A stretch of DNA of 64,000 bases from Propionimicrobium sp963511305 (GTDB lineage: Bacteria; Actinomycetota; Actinomycetes; Propionibacteriales; Propionibacteriaceae): assembly GCA_963511305.1 (NCBI GenBank), contig CAUPIJ010000002.1:1-64000 (forward strand), read 5' to 3'. A program made the translations under genes and the position numbers. The notes beneath the pieces are model-generated. The model made no database searches. It saw only the letters and a program-made list of their open reading frames with translations, and was not told the DNA's origin. The stretch's first letter is position 1; the number at the start of each line of letters is the position of its first letter. Below, piece after piece: positions 7,286 to 14,478 of the stretch.

Positions 7286-7492
7286 ATGAAGAAACTAGTA
7301 ACCCTGAATGTACTGAACCCTGAAAGTTGGACGGTTATTTGTTCAGTTTTAGGGTTGGGGGTGTGTTGTGCGTCCTGATAGTTCGTTGTCGGTGGTGCAG
7401 GGATCGGCTTGTTGAGCGCTGCCGGGGTAGTTGCCCTTGGTGGTGGCTTGACGGTTGGCTTGCGCAATTCGCGCCGCAACAAGAAAAACTAA
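7286..7492 (+). pseudogene. Remnant of a cell-wall-anchored protein tail
   Basis: One reading frame runs from ATG 7286 to a TGA-TAG double stop at 7376-7381, then continues in the same frame to TAA at 7490-7492. The second part encodes a hydrophobic span (GIGLLSAAGVVALGGGLTVG) followed by RNSRRNKKN. That is the membrane-plus-basic tail of an LPXTG-type sorting signal, but no LPXTG motif is left. The first part is a 30-residue hydrophobic, Cys-containing sequence. Most likely this is decayed coding sequence. Confidence 0.45.
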
Positions 7493-7535
7493 GCCTTAAG
7501 GTTTAGTTCTCTCATCGCGGGGTCTGGGGCTTTCC

Positions 7536-7769
7536 TCAGGCCCCATCGCTGTGTGTGCGTAAAGCCTGTATAGCATCTAGCGCGGTGGATAGGCGGACGT
7601 CGGGTGAGCCTTTTTCCAGTCTGGCGATTGCTTGCCTACTAACCTTGGTGTTGGTCGCTAATTCTTGTTGGGTGATAGAAAGTATTTGCCGCCGCTTACG
7701 AACCCAAGTGCCGATACCTTTCGGGCTAAGCGGGATTTCTTCTTGGATGTATTGATCTGTGGTGTCCAC
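7536..7769 (-). CDS. XRE-family helix-turn-helix protein
   Basis: A 77-aa DNA-binding protein with a clear XRE helix-turn-helix at about residues 22-55 (ITQQELATNTKVSRQAIAR). It is similar in size to HipB-like regulators. The GTG start at 7769 lies inside the 3' end of the doc gene (44-bp overlap), so it is probably the third gene of the toxin-antitoxin operon. It may help repress the operon or be an unrelated regulator carried with it. Confidence 0.75.
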   Translation of the reverse strand: MDTTDQYIQEEIPLSPKGIGTWVRKRRQILSITQQELATNTKVSRQAIARLEKGSPDVRLSTALDAIQALRTHSDGA

Positions 7770-8232
7770 CGTGGCCTTCTTTCAGTATGCACTCGGTACG
7801 TGCCCTCGGCATCCAGGCGCCGCATTTGATCGCAGGCGTGATAAGTGGGTTGTTGGTTTTCGGTGAGGGCTTCGTGTTCTCGTTCAGGAAGTTGGATATT
7901 TCTTTCAAATCACGCAGTTTTCCGCTGGCAACGTCTAAGCAGAAAAGTTCTAGTTGATCTTCGTTTATGGTTGGGGCTAGACCGTATTCGTCGAGAACTG
8001 CCAAACATAAAGCAGCGCCAAGCCTTTTATTGCCGTCATGTAGCGGGTGCTGGGCTTGGACTTCGAGAAGAACCTTAGCCGCTTTGTCGTACCCTGATGG
8101 GAACAAGTTTTTGCCAAAAAGTTCTTGGTACGGGCCTCTCAAGCACGAGTTGAGTGAGCTTTCATTCTTAATGTGTAAGCCCCTGTGCTTGATCCAGTCG
8201 TAGACGGCTAAAGCGTCGATTGGAGGGGTCAA
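7726..8232 (-). CDS. doc: Doc-like toxin of the Fic/DOC family with Cys/His tail
   Basis: A 168-aa Fic-fold protein. The active-site motif is HPLHDGNKRLGAAL, which fits the Doc consensus HxFxDxNKR. Doc phosphorylates EF-Tu and blocks translation. Upstream, K-N-SSLNSCLRGPYQELFG matches the family's N-terminal helix. After about residue 120 there is an unusual extension with Cys137, Cys148 and clustered His (CGAWMPRARTECILKEGHGG, then HHRS) that could bind zinc. TTG start at 8232 overlaps the antitoxin stop by 4 bp (TTGA), indicating translational coupling. Confidence 0.85.
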   Translation of the reverse strand: MTPPIDALAVYDWIKHRGLHIKNESSLNSCLRGPYQELFGKNLFPSGYDKAAKVLLEVQAQHPLHDGNKRLGAALCLAVLDEYGLAPTINEDQLELFCLDVASGKLRDLKEISNFLNENTKPSPKTNNPLITPAIKCGAWMPRARTECILKEGHGGHHRSIHPRRNPA

Positions 8233-8423
8233 TTTGCAAGCCTGTTCATCAAGCTTTCGTTTTCTGTGTACACCTTCTCCAGTCTGCTAAACGTTTCACG
8301 ATACCTGGCGAGCGTCTCGACCGCCTTGTCTAGGACTTCGGAGCGTGTTTCCCCTGTCTGGCTAGACAGCTTGTCGAGTTCCTTGATTGTTTTTTCGCTG
8401 AGTTCTACTTTTGTTGGTTCCAT
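8229..8423 (-). CDS. Ribbon-helix-helix antitoxin of the Doc module
   Basis: A 64-aa protein. The N-terminal strand and two helices (TKVELSEKTIKELDKLSS, then TRSEVLDKAVETLARY) match the CopG/ribbon-helix-helix fold used for DNA binding. The C-terminal helix would neutralise the toxin. The first gene of the operon. The ATG at 8423 is preferred over one at 8432 because the predicted transcription start (from the -10 at 8431-8436) is at about 8424, making the mRNA leaderless. In the classical phd-doc pair the antitoxin has a different fold, so this is an RHH-Doc hybrid pairing. Confidence 0.8.
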   Translation of the reverse strand: MEPTKVELSEKTIKELDKLSSQTGETRSEVLDKAVETLARYRETFSRLEKVYTENESLMNRLAN

Positions 8424-8430
8424 ACTCACC

Positions 8431-8461
8431 ATAATAACACAAATGTTACGCTAGCGCAACA
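8431..8461 (-). promoter_or_regulatory. Promoter and palindromic operator of the toxin-antitoxin operon
   Basis: On the minus strand a -35 TTGCGC (8454-8459) and a -10 TATTAT (8431-8436) are separated by 17 bp. An 18-bp near-perfect palindrome (8444-8461, core CGCTAGCG, arms TGTT/AACA with one mismatch pair) overlaps the -35. This is where an autoregulating ribbon-helix-helix antitoxin would bind. Confidence 0.65.
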
Positions 8462-8620
8462 TGAGATTGGTGGTGCGATACCTGCATCCGCACACTGAGG
8501 GTTCGTACGAAAATTTTTAGCTGCCACGCTTCTGCTGATCGGCATGGCCTGTCTGCTGTATCCAACCGTAGTGAAGCGTCCTGGGTTTTGTTCCTACTCG
8601 TTTTTGAGAGGGTTAGGGAT

Positions 8621-8746
8621 ATGTCTAAGAGGTATTCTCAGGATTTTGAGGATCGTTTCGGAATCGAGCCGATTCGCCGGACTTTGGCGCATAAGAAGCC
8701 GCCAGCATTGAAAAGACCATTACCGCCAAGTCGATGTATCCGTTAG
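8621..8746 (+). pseudogene. Deletion remnant of an IS3-family transposase
   Basis: A 41-codon frame starting MSKRYSQDF, which resembles the start of IS3-type OrfA, then passing into EDRFGIEPIRRTLAH, which resembles the N-terminal part of OrfB (RFGVEPICRxL). The two are joined as if an internal deletion removed the rest. It ends at TAG 8744-8746. In the surrounding gene-free stretch 8462-8985 I see no terminal inverted repeats and no other coding frame. Confidence 0.5.
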
Positions 8747-8985
8747 CCAGATCGAACGATTACTTATCTGCGTTCGTATGCGGATGCTTGCATATCTCCT
8801 CAGTGAAACCAAAGGCACAGAGGAAAAAGGGTAATAGAACCGAGTTTTTTAAAGTGGTAGCTTCTAAGTAATAGTTAAAACAGTCTGACGAGGCAATTGG
8901 GCAATGACGTGCTACGGCTTCGTGAAATGCTGCGAAGGGTTCATAACGCCTGCCAAAGCCGAATCGGGCGATAGGTTACGAAAGA

Positions 8986-9561
8986 ATGAGTATGGATAAA
9001 AAAATTTCTGTTTTGGTTGGCAGCCTGCGCGGCGGTTCTTACGCGCGAAAGATCGCCAAGAATGCCATCGGCTATTTCCCGGAGGGCTTCAAGGCCGAGA
9101 TCGTTGAGATCGGTGATTTGCCGCTCTACAACTTCGACTACGACGACCCGCAGGTCTCCGACGTGCAGCTGCCGGAGAGCTACACCAAGTTTCGCGAGAA
9201 CATCAAGGCTTGTGACGGCGTGCTCTTCGTGACCCCGGAGAACAACCGCACCATCCCGGCCTGCCTGAAGAACGCAGTAGACATCGGCTCCAAGCCCAAT
9301 AGTGACGTGGCCTGGAAGAACAAGCCGTTCGGCATCATCTCGCATTCTGTTGGCCGCATGGGCGGCTACAGCTCGCAGAAGAATCTGCGTCTTGCCCTGT
9401 CCTACTTCGACATGGTCTCGGTTGGTCAGCCGGAGGTCTTCCTGGGGCAGTCGCCGACGCTGCTGGACGACGACGGCAAGCTGCAGCCGGAAAAGACGGT
9501 TGACTTCGTGAAAGACTATGTGATCCGCTTCGCAAAGCTGGTCGAAGAAAAGGCGAAGTAA
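8986..9561 (+). CDS. NADPH-dependent FMN reductase family protein
   Basis: A 191-aa flavodoxin-fold quinone or azo-type reductase (chromate reductase/YieF family). The FMN phosphate loop is GSLRGGSYARKIA (about residues 12-24). The family motif TPENNRTIPACLKNAVD (usually TPEYNxSxPGxLKNAiD) is at about residues 81-97, and SHSVGRMGG follows. It returns to the composition of core genes after the accessory island. No strong ribosome site precedes the ATG. An alternative ATG lies two codons downstream. Confidence 0.85.
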   Translation: MSMDKKISVLVGSLRGGSYARKIAKNAIGYFPEGFKAEIVEIGDLPLYNFDYDDPQVSDVQLPESYTKFRENIKACDGVLFVTPENNRTIPACLKNAVDIGSKPNSDVAWKNKPFGIISHSVGRMGGYSSQKNLRLALSYFDMVSVGQPEVFLGQSPTLLDDDGKLQPEKTVDFVKDYVIRFAKLVEEKAK

Positions 9562-9567
9562 AAAGCA

Positions 9568-9615
9568 AATGAAGGGAGCGGGGCAGAAGATGCCTCGCGT
9601 CCTTCATTATTTTCC
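9568..9615. terminator. Bidirectional terminator between the FMN reductase and ABC-F genes
   Basis: AATGAAGG (9568-9575) pairs with CCTTCATT (9601-9608), with an inner GCGGGGC/GCCTCGC pairing and ATTTTCC after it. On the minus strand the stem is followed by TGCTTTTT, so it can serve both convergent genes. Confidence 0.65.
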
Positions 9616-9637
9616 GAGTAAAAGCCTTGCTGAGCGG

Positions 9638-11416
9638 CTAGGCGCTCAGCTCGAGCCAGAGGTCTTCTTGTTCTGCCAGTTGGGCCTTTGCCTCCTGGAG
9701 CTTTTCGCCCTGCTCGGTCAGCCAGACGTAGTCGGTCGGGTCGTGAGCCTCTAGCTCTGCCTGCAGCTGCTCAACCGAGGCAGTCAGGCGCTTGATCCTG
9801 CGCTCCACGGCCTCGATCTGTTTGCGTCTAGCGCGAAGCTCCGCGCTAGACGGGCCGTCCGTCTTGGCCTGGGGTTCCTCTGCGGCCAGCGGGGCTGGGA
9901 CGTCATCGGCCCCAGACCTCTCTGTAAGACGCAGGTATTCATCGACGCCACCGGGCAGATGGCGAAGCGTACCGTTCAAAATCGCGTACTGCTGGTCGGT
10001 GATTCGCTCGATCAGATAGCGGTCGTGACTGACCACCAGCAGCGTGCCGGGCCAGGTGTCCAGCACGTCCTCCATGGCAGCCAGCATGTCTGTGTCAACG
10101 TCGTTAGTCGGCTCGTCTAGCACCAAAACGTTCGGCTCGGAAAGCAGCACCATCAGCAGTTGCAGCCTGCGCTTCTGGCCGCCGGAAAGATCATTGACGT
10201 AGGCGCTCAGGTGCGCCGAAGAAAAGCCGAGCCGCTCTAGCAGTTGCGCGGGAGTAAGTTCCTTGCCGCCAATGTCGAAGGTGGCTTTCGTGCGACTCAG
10301 CACCTCGCGGACGCGATCGGTGCCGATTTCTTTCAGCGCAGAAAATTGCTGGTCGAGCACCCCAAAGCGCACGGTCTTACCGCGGATCACGCTGCCGCCT
10401 GACGCCTTAATATCCCCGCAGATGAGGCTGAGCAGAGTCGATTTCCCCGCGCCATTGGCACCAAGAATTCCGGTGCGTTCGCCGGGCGCGATCTTCCAGT
10501 TGACGTCGTGCAGAATCTGCCGGTCGCCATAAGAAACGCTGACATTGTGCAGGTCAACCACCCGCTTACCGAGCCTGGCCATCGACAGCCTCGACAGTTC
10601 AACCTTGTCGCGCGGCTCGGGCACGTTGGCGATCAACTCGTTGGCGGCCTCGATCCTGAACCTGGGCTTGCTGGTTCGGGCCGGCGCGCCGCGACGGAGC
10701 CAAGCCAGCTCCTTGCGCATGATGTTCTGGCGCTTGGCCTCGGTGGCCGCCGCGATGCGGTCGCGCTCGACGCGCTGTAGCACGTAAGCTGCGTAGCCGC
10801 CCTCGAACGGTTCGACGATCTGGTCGTGCACCTCCCAGGTGCTCAGCGCGATCTCGTCGAGGAACCACCTGTCGTGGGTTACCACCAGCAGGCCGCCGGT
10901 GTTTCGCGGCCAACGATTCTTCAGGTGTCTGGCAAGCCAGCTGACGCCCTCGATGTCCAGGTGGTTGGTCGGCTCGTCCAGGGCGATGACGTCCCAGTCA
11001 CCAACAAGCAGCCTCGCCAGCGCGACCCTGCGTCGTTGGCCGCCGGAAAGCTCGCTTACCGGCTTCTCCCAGTCGAGGTCGGGAACCAGCCCGGTGATCA
11101 CGTCGCGAATCCTTGGGTCGGATGCCCAGACGTATTCTTCGACGTCGCCCACGATCGCCTGCCCGACGCTGTCGTTGCCCTCCAGCTCGTCGCGCTGGGT
11201 CAGCTCGCCGACGCGAAGGCCGTTGCGGTGGGTCACCTGGCCGGAATCGGGGGTGAGGCGCCCGGTAAGTAGCCCGAGCAGGCTCGACTTGCCGTCACCG
11301 TTACGCCCGACAACACCGACTCGGTCACCGTCGGAAATACCGAGGGTGACCGAGTCGAAAACCTGCTTGGTTGGGTAGGAAAGGCTCAGATTCTGAGCCC
11401 CTAGCAAGTGCGCCAT
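9638..11416 (-). CDS. uup: ABC-F family ATPase, Uup-like
   Basis: A 592-aa cytosolic protein with two ABC domains and no membrane part. Walker A motifs are GRNGDGKSS and GANGAGKST. The signatures are LSGGQRRRVALARL and LSGGQKRRLQLL, and the Walker B ends are ALDEPTNHLD and LDEPTNDVD. A linker joins the domains, and a C-terminal coiled coil (about residues 520-590) is the mark of Uup, which acts on ribosomes and in DNA-repeat stability. Its ATG directly abuts the stop codon of the upstream DUF4191 gene, so the two are co-transcribed. Confidence 0.9.
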   Translation of the reverse strand: MAHLLGAQNLSLSYPTKQVFDSVTLGISDGDRVGVVGRNGDGKSSLLGLLTGRLTPDSGQVTHRNGLRVGELTQRDELEGNDSVGQAIVGDVEEYVWASDPRIRDVITGLVPDLDWEKPVSELSGGQRRRVALARLLVGDWDVIALDEPTNHLDIEGVSWLARHLKNRWPRNTGGLLVVTHDRWFLDEIALSTWEVHDQIVEPFEGGYAAYVLQRVERDRIAAATEAKRQNIMRKELAWLRRGAPARTSKPRFRIEAANELIANVPEPRDKVELSRLSMARLGKRVVDLHNVSVSYGDRQILHDVNWKIAPGERTGILGANGAGKSTLLSLICGDIKASGGSVIRGKTVRFGVLDQQFSALKEIGTDRVREVLSRTKATFDIGGKELTPAQLLERLGFSSAHLSAYVNDLSGGQKRRLQLLMVLLSEPNVLVLDEPTNDVDTDMLAAMEDVLDTWPGTLLVVSHDRYLIERITDQQYAILNGTLRHLPGGVDEYLRLTERSGADDVPAPLAAEEPQAKTDGPSSAELRARRKQIEAVERRIKRLTASVEQLQAELEAHDPTDYVWLTEQGEKLQEAKAQLAEQEDLWLELSA

Positions 11417-12199
11417 CTAGCGCCCGCGCATTGCCCGACGAGCCCCCTTCATGCTGGGCATCGGGCCCTTGGGGAGCGGCATCCGCGGCTTGGTGGCGTC
11501 CAGCGCGGTGAGCCTGGACTGCAGGTCGATGATCTGCGACTTGTCGAGCTTTTTCGGCATCTTCTGAATGTGTTTAGTCAGCTCTGTCAGCGGCACCTGA
11601 CCCTCGCCGTCACCGATCATGATGGTCTTGACCTCGACGTTGTAAGCGATGGCCGAGTGGCGATTTGTCTCGGTGCGAAGCAGCTTGCGGATCGCGCCGC
11701 TCTGGCCGTCGCCGATCAGCACTAGCCCGCACGGGCCGACGACGCGGTGCACGACGTCCTGGTTGCGGTTGAAAGCGATGGCAGGTGTGTAGCTGTATTT
11801 CTTCTTGTTGAGCATCGAGAGGGCGACCTCGCCGGAACCTGCCTCGCCCTCGTAGCGGGAGTAGGTGGCCTTCTTCAGGCGATTGGTGAAGACCATCATC
11901 GCTGCCGTCACGCCGAACAGCGCGCCGAAGATCAGGCCCCACAGCCACCACCACGGGAAATCCAGCAAGTTGCCGAGGAGGATGCCGAGCAGCAGGCCGG
12001 TTAGTGCGGTCAGCGCCCAGGTGCCAAAGACGAAGAGCGGCAGCTTCTTATCTAACTCGTAGGTTGCCTTCCACGCCTCGCGCAGTTGCTTAATAGTGCC
12101 CCAGTCGCGAGGGTTTTCGGAATTGCGCTTTTTTTCTCGCATGGCCTTGCGCTCTGCGCGCTGCTTGGCCGCTAACTCCTTTGACCTTTCGCTTGCCAT
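11417..12199 (-). CDS. DUF4191 membrane protein
   Basis: A 260-aa conserved actinobacterial membrane protein of unknown function. A basic N-terminus (KELAAKQRAERKAMREKK) precedes two membrane helices around residues 55-105 (LLLGILLGNLL, WWWLWGLIFGALFG) and a soluble C-terminal domain. It normally follows lipA in Actinobacteria (Rv2219 in M. tuberculosis). Here it follows the E2 gene directly, with lipB and lipA absent. GGAG lies 6 nt before the ATG. Confidence 0.85.
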   Translation of the reverse strand: MASERSKELAAKQRAERKAMREKKRNSENPRDWGTIKQLREAWKATYELDKKLPLFVFGTWALTALTGLLLGILLGNLLDFPWWWLWGLIFGALFGVTAAMMVFTNRLKKATYSRYEGEAGSGEVALSMLNKKKYSYTPAIAFNRNQDVVHRVVGPCGLVLIGDGQSGAIRKLLRTETNRHSAIAYNVEVKTIMIGDGEGQVPLTELTKHIQKMPKKLDKSQIIDLQSRLTALDATKPRMPLPKGPMPSMKGARRAMRGR

Positions 12200-12280
12200 C
12201 GTCGCTCCGTAACTAGATCTCGATTAACGTTTCGAGTCTACATGTAAACAAAATTTCTTTACTAGCCAGTTTCTGTCGAA

Positions 12281-12316
12281 CAAAAACCTGGGGCCCGGCC
12301 ATGAGCCGAGCCCCAG
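12281..12316 (-). terminator. Terminator of the E2 subunit gene
   Basis: On the minus strand CTGGGGCTCGGC pairs with GGCCGGGCCCCAG across a short loop, followed by GTTTTTG. It lies 14 bp after the stop codon of the E2 gene. Confidence 0.8.
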
Positions 12317-12329
12317 ACTGAATTTGTTT

Positions 12330-14045
12330 TTAGAGGCCAAATTCGGCGCCGAAGTCGCCGCCCTCCAGCCTGGCCTTGACCGCCGAGAGGAAGTCGCCGG
12401 CCAGCGCACCGTCAATCAGGCGGTGATCGTAGGTAAGCGAGATGTACATCATCTGGCGAATCGCTATCGAATCGTTGCCGTACTCATCGGTGATGACGAC
12501 CGGACGCTTGACCAGCGCGCCGGTGCCCATGATCGCCGAGTTCGGCTGGTTAATGATCGGGGTATCGAACAGCGAACCGTTGCCGCCGTAGTTGGTGATG
12601 GTGAAAGTCGAACCGGAAAGCTCATCCGGCTTGACCTCGTTGGAGCGCACGCGCTTGGCCAGATCGGCGATCGACTTCGCCAGGCCGCCGACGTTCAGGT
12701 CGCCGGCCTCCTTGATGACCGGAACCATCAGGCCGCGATCGCTCGATACCGCGATGCCCAGATTCTCCGAGCCGTGGTAGGTGATGGTCTTGTCTTCCAG
12801 ACTCATCGAGGCGTTGAATACCGGGAACTTCTGCAGCGTCTCGACCGTGGCCTTGGCGATGAACGCCAGGTAGGTCAGGCCGACGCCCTCGCGGGAGCGG
12901 AACTCGTCCTTTACCTTGCCGCGCAGGTTGGCGACGGCGGTCAGGTCGACCTCTACGGTAGCGGTCAACTGGGCGGCGGTCGCGAGCGACTCGTTCATGC
13001 GCTGAGCAATGATCTGGCGCATCCGCGGCAACTTCTCAGTGGTGCCGCGCTTGTCCTCGTCAACACCCTCTGGAACCTTCTTCTCGGCGGCCTTGGGAGC
13101 AGGAGCGGCGGGTGCGGCCTGAGGCGCGGGGGCCTTGGCGGCATCAGCAGCTGCCTGGACATCCTGCTTGCGGATGCGGCCACCGACGCCGGTGCCCTCG
13201 ATAGTGTTCAGGTCTACGCCCAGATCCTTCGCCATCTTGCGAACCAGCGGAGTCACGTAAACGTCCTTGCTGCCGGCTGCGCGAGGCGCGGCTGCCGGGG
13301 TGGCAGGGGCCGACGACGACGGCACCGGAGGCTGCGGCGGGGCAGCGGTCGGGCCAGGGGTAGCCGCAGGCGGCGGGGTCGGAGCCTGAGTTTGCGCGGG
13401 TGCCTGAGCAGCAGGGGCTGCAGGGGCCGTGGGAGCTGCCGGAGCGGCGGCTGCGGCGTCGCCGATGATGCCGAGAACAGCGCCAACTTGCACGTCCTCG
13501 TCCTCACTAGCGCGAACCTCGAGCAGGGTGCCGGAGGCGGGAGCGGGAATCTCGGTGTCCACCTTGTCGGTGCTCACCTCGAGTAGTGGCTCGCCGGCGG
13601 AAACCTCTTCGCCGACGTCCTTCAACCAGCGCGCAATGACTGCCGTATCAACGCCCTCGCCGAGCTCGGGTAGCTTGATCTCAGTGCCGCTGGCCTGGCC
13701 ACCGGCAGGCGGAGCAGCGGGGGCCGCAGGAGCTGCCGGAGCAGCGGGTGCGGCAGGAGCCTGCGCAGGAGCAGCAGCCGGGGCTGCCGGAGCCGGTGCG
13801 GCTTCGCTCGGATCTCCGATGATAGCGATTACCGCGCCGACTTCTGCGACGTCGTCCTCTTCAAACTTAACTTCCAGCAACGTTCCGCTGGCAGGGGATG
13901 GCACCTCTGTATCCACCTTGTCGGTGCTCACCTCGAGTAACGGCTCGCCGGCCTCAACCTGCTCGCCAACTTCTTTTAGCCAACGCGAAATGGTTCCTTC
14001 GGTGACGCTTTCGCCCAGAGCGGGCAGGGTTACTTCGGTCGACAT
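12330..14045 (-). CDS. sucB: Dihydrolipoamide acyltransferase (E2), two lipoyl domains
   Basis: Core acyltransferase of a 2-oxo acid dehydrogenase complex, probably serving 2-oxoglutarate and/or pyruvate dehydrogenase as DlaT/SucB does in other Actinobacteria. It is 571 aa. Two lipoyl domains (about residues 2-78 and 120-195) each carry the lipoylation site STDKVDTE. They are joined by long Ala-Pro linkers. A peripheral-subunit-binding domain follows (about residues 250-290, VRKMAKDLGVDLN). The catalytic domain ends with the acyltransferase motif TYDHRLIDGA. AAGGAG lies 12 nt upstream of the ATG. Confidence 0.92.
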   Translation of the reverse strand: MSTEVTLPALGESVTEGTISRWLKEVGEQVEAGEPLLEVSTDKVDTEVPSPASGTLLEVKFEEDDVAEVGAVIAIIGDPSEAAPAPAAPAAAPAQAPAAPAAPAAPAAPAAPPAGGQASGTEIKLPELGEGVDTAVIARWLKDVGEEVSAGEPLLEVSTDKVDTEIPAPASGTLLEVRASEDEDVQVGAVLGIIGDAAAAAPAAPTAPAAPAAQAPAQTQAPTPPPAATPGPTAAPPQPPVPSSSAPATPAAAPRAAGSKDVYVTPLVRKMAKDLGVDLNTIEGTGVGGRIRKQDVQAAADAAKAPAPQAAPAAPAPKAAEKKVPEGVDEDKRGTTEKLPRMRQIIAQRMNESLATAAQLTATVEVDLTAVANLRGKVKDEFRSREGVGLTYLAFIAKATVETLQKFPVFNASMSLEDKTITYHGSENLGIAVSSDRGLMVPVIKEAGDLNVGGLAKSIADLAKRVRSNEVKPDELSGSTFTITNYGGNGSLFDTPIINQPNSAIMGTGALVKRPVVITDEYGNDSIAIRQMMYISLTYDHRLIDGALAGDFLSAVKARLEGGDFGAEFGL

Positions 14046-14130
14046 TTAACGGACGCTCCTTCGCAGCACGAAATACTTTCGAAACCTAGCCTAGTAGCAA
14101 AGTTGAAATGTTAGGGCAATAATTGGCTAG

Positions 14131-14478
14131 GTGGGACTAGGGAGATTTTTCAGACGAGGCAAGAGGCGCGTTCAGATAACTCGAGCAGATGCCTCGATAC
14201 CTGACGCGACGAAAACTCATCTCGAGGAGTTCGTGAAAAGCAGGCAAGGGGTGGAGGCATGGGTGGAGTCCGCCACTAGCTTCAACAAGGCTTCGATCTT
14301 GTTGGTCGATAAGGAAGGCGAGTCGACCCGCAGGTCGGTCGACTCTGAAAGCTGGGCCTTCGACTTCGCCAAGCGCAACGGCATTCCGGCTTATCAGGCG
14401 GGTGTTGTGCCGTATCCTCAGCGCAAGCGTGACTACGACGCTAGAACCAAGGGGCGCAAGCACCCGCCGCTCAGCTAA
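14131..14478 (+). CDS. Conserved actinobacterial hypothetical protein
   Basis: A 115-aa basic, soluble protein beginning MGLGRFFRRGKRRVQ and ending in a basic, Pro-containing tail (YPQRKRDYDARTKGRKHPP). I recognise it only as a type often found beside leucyl aminopeptidase. GTG start, with AATAAT 7 nt upstream suggesting a leaderless mRNA. Its stop codon overlaps that of the convergent pepA in the tetranucleotide CTAA. Confidence 0.65.
   Translation: MGLGRFFRRGKRRVQITRADASIPDATKTHLEEFVKSRQGVEAWVESATSFNKASILLVDKEGESTRRSVDSESWAFDFAKRNGIPAYQAGVVPYPQRKRDYDARTKGRKHPPLS

Noticed and set aside
7376..7381. Possible recoding (selenocysteine or pyrrolysine) at TGA-TAG
   Set aside because: Two consecutive stops, no SECIS-like structure recognised, and a remnant-like context make decay far more likely.
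8747..8985. Second copy of the tRNA-Arg 3' end (attachment repeat) at the right side of the island
   Set aside because: No stretch matching the T-arm or acceptor end (GGTTCGATTCCTGCC) was found by reading.
12324..13586. A 420-codon open frame on the + strand opposite the E2 gene
   Set aside because: It is antisense to a clear lipoyl-E2 gene. Its Gly/Arg-rich sequence is the shadow of Ala-Pro linkers on the other strand.
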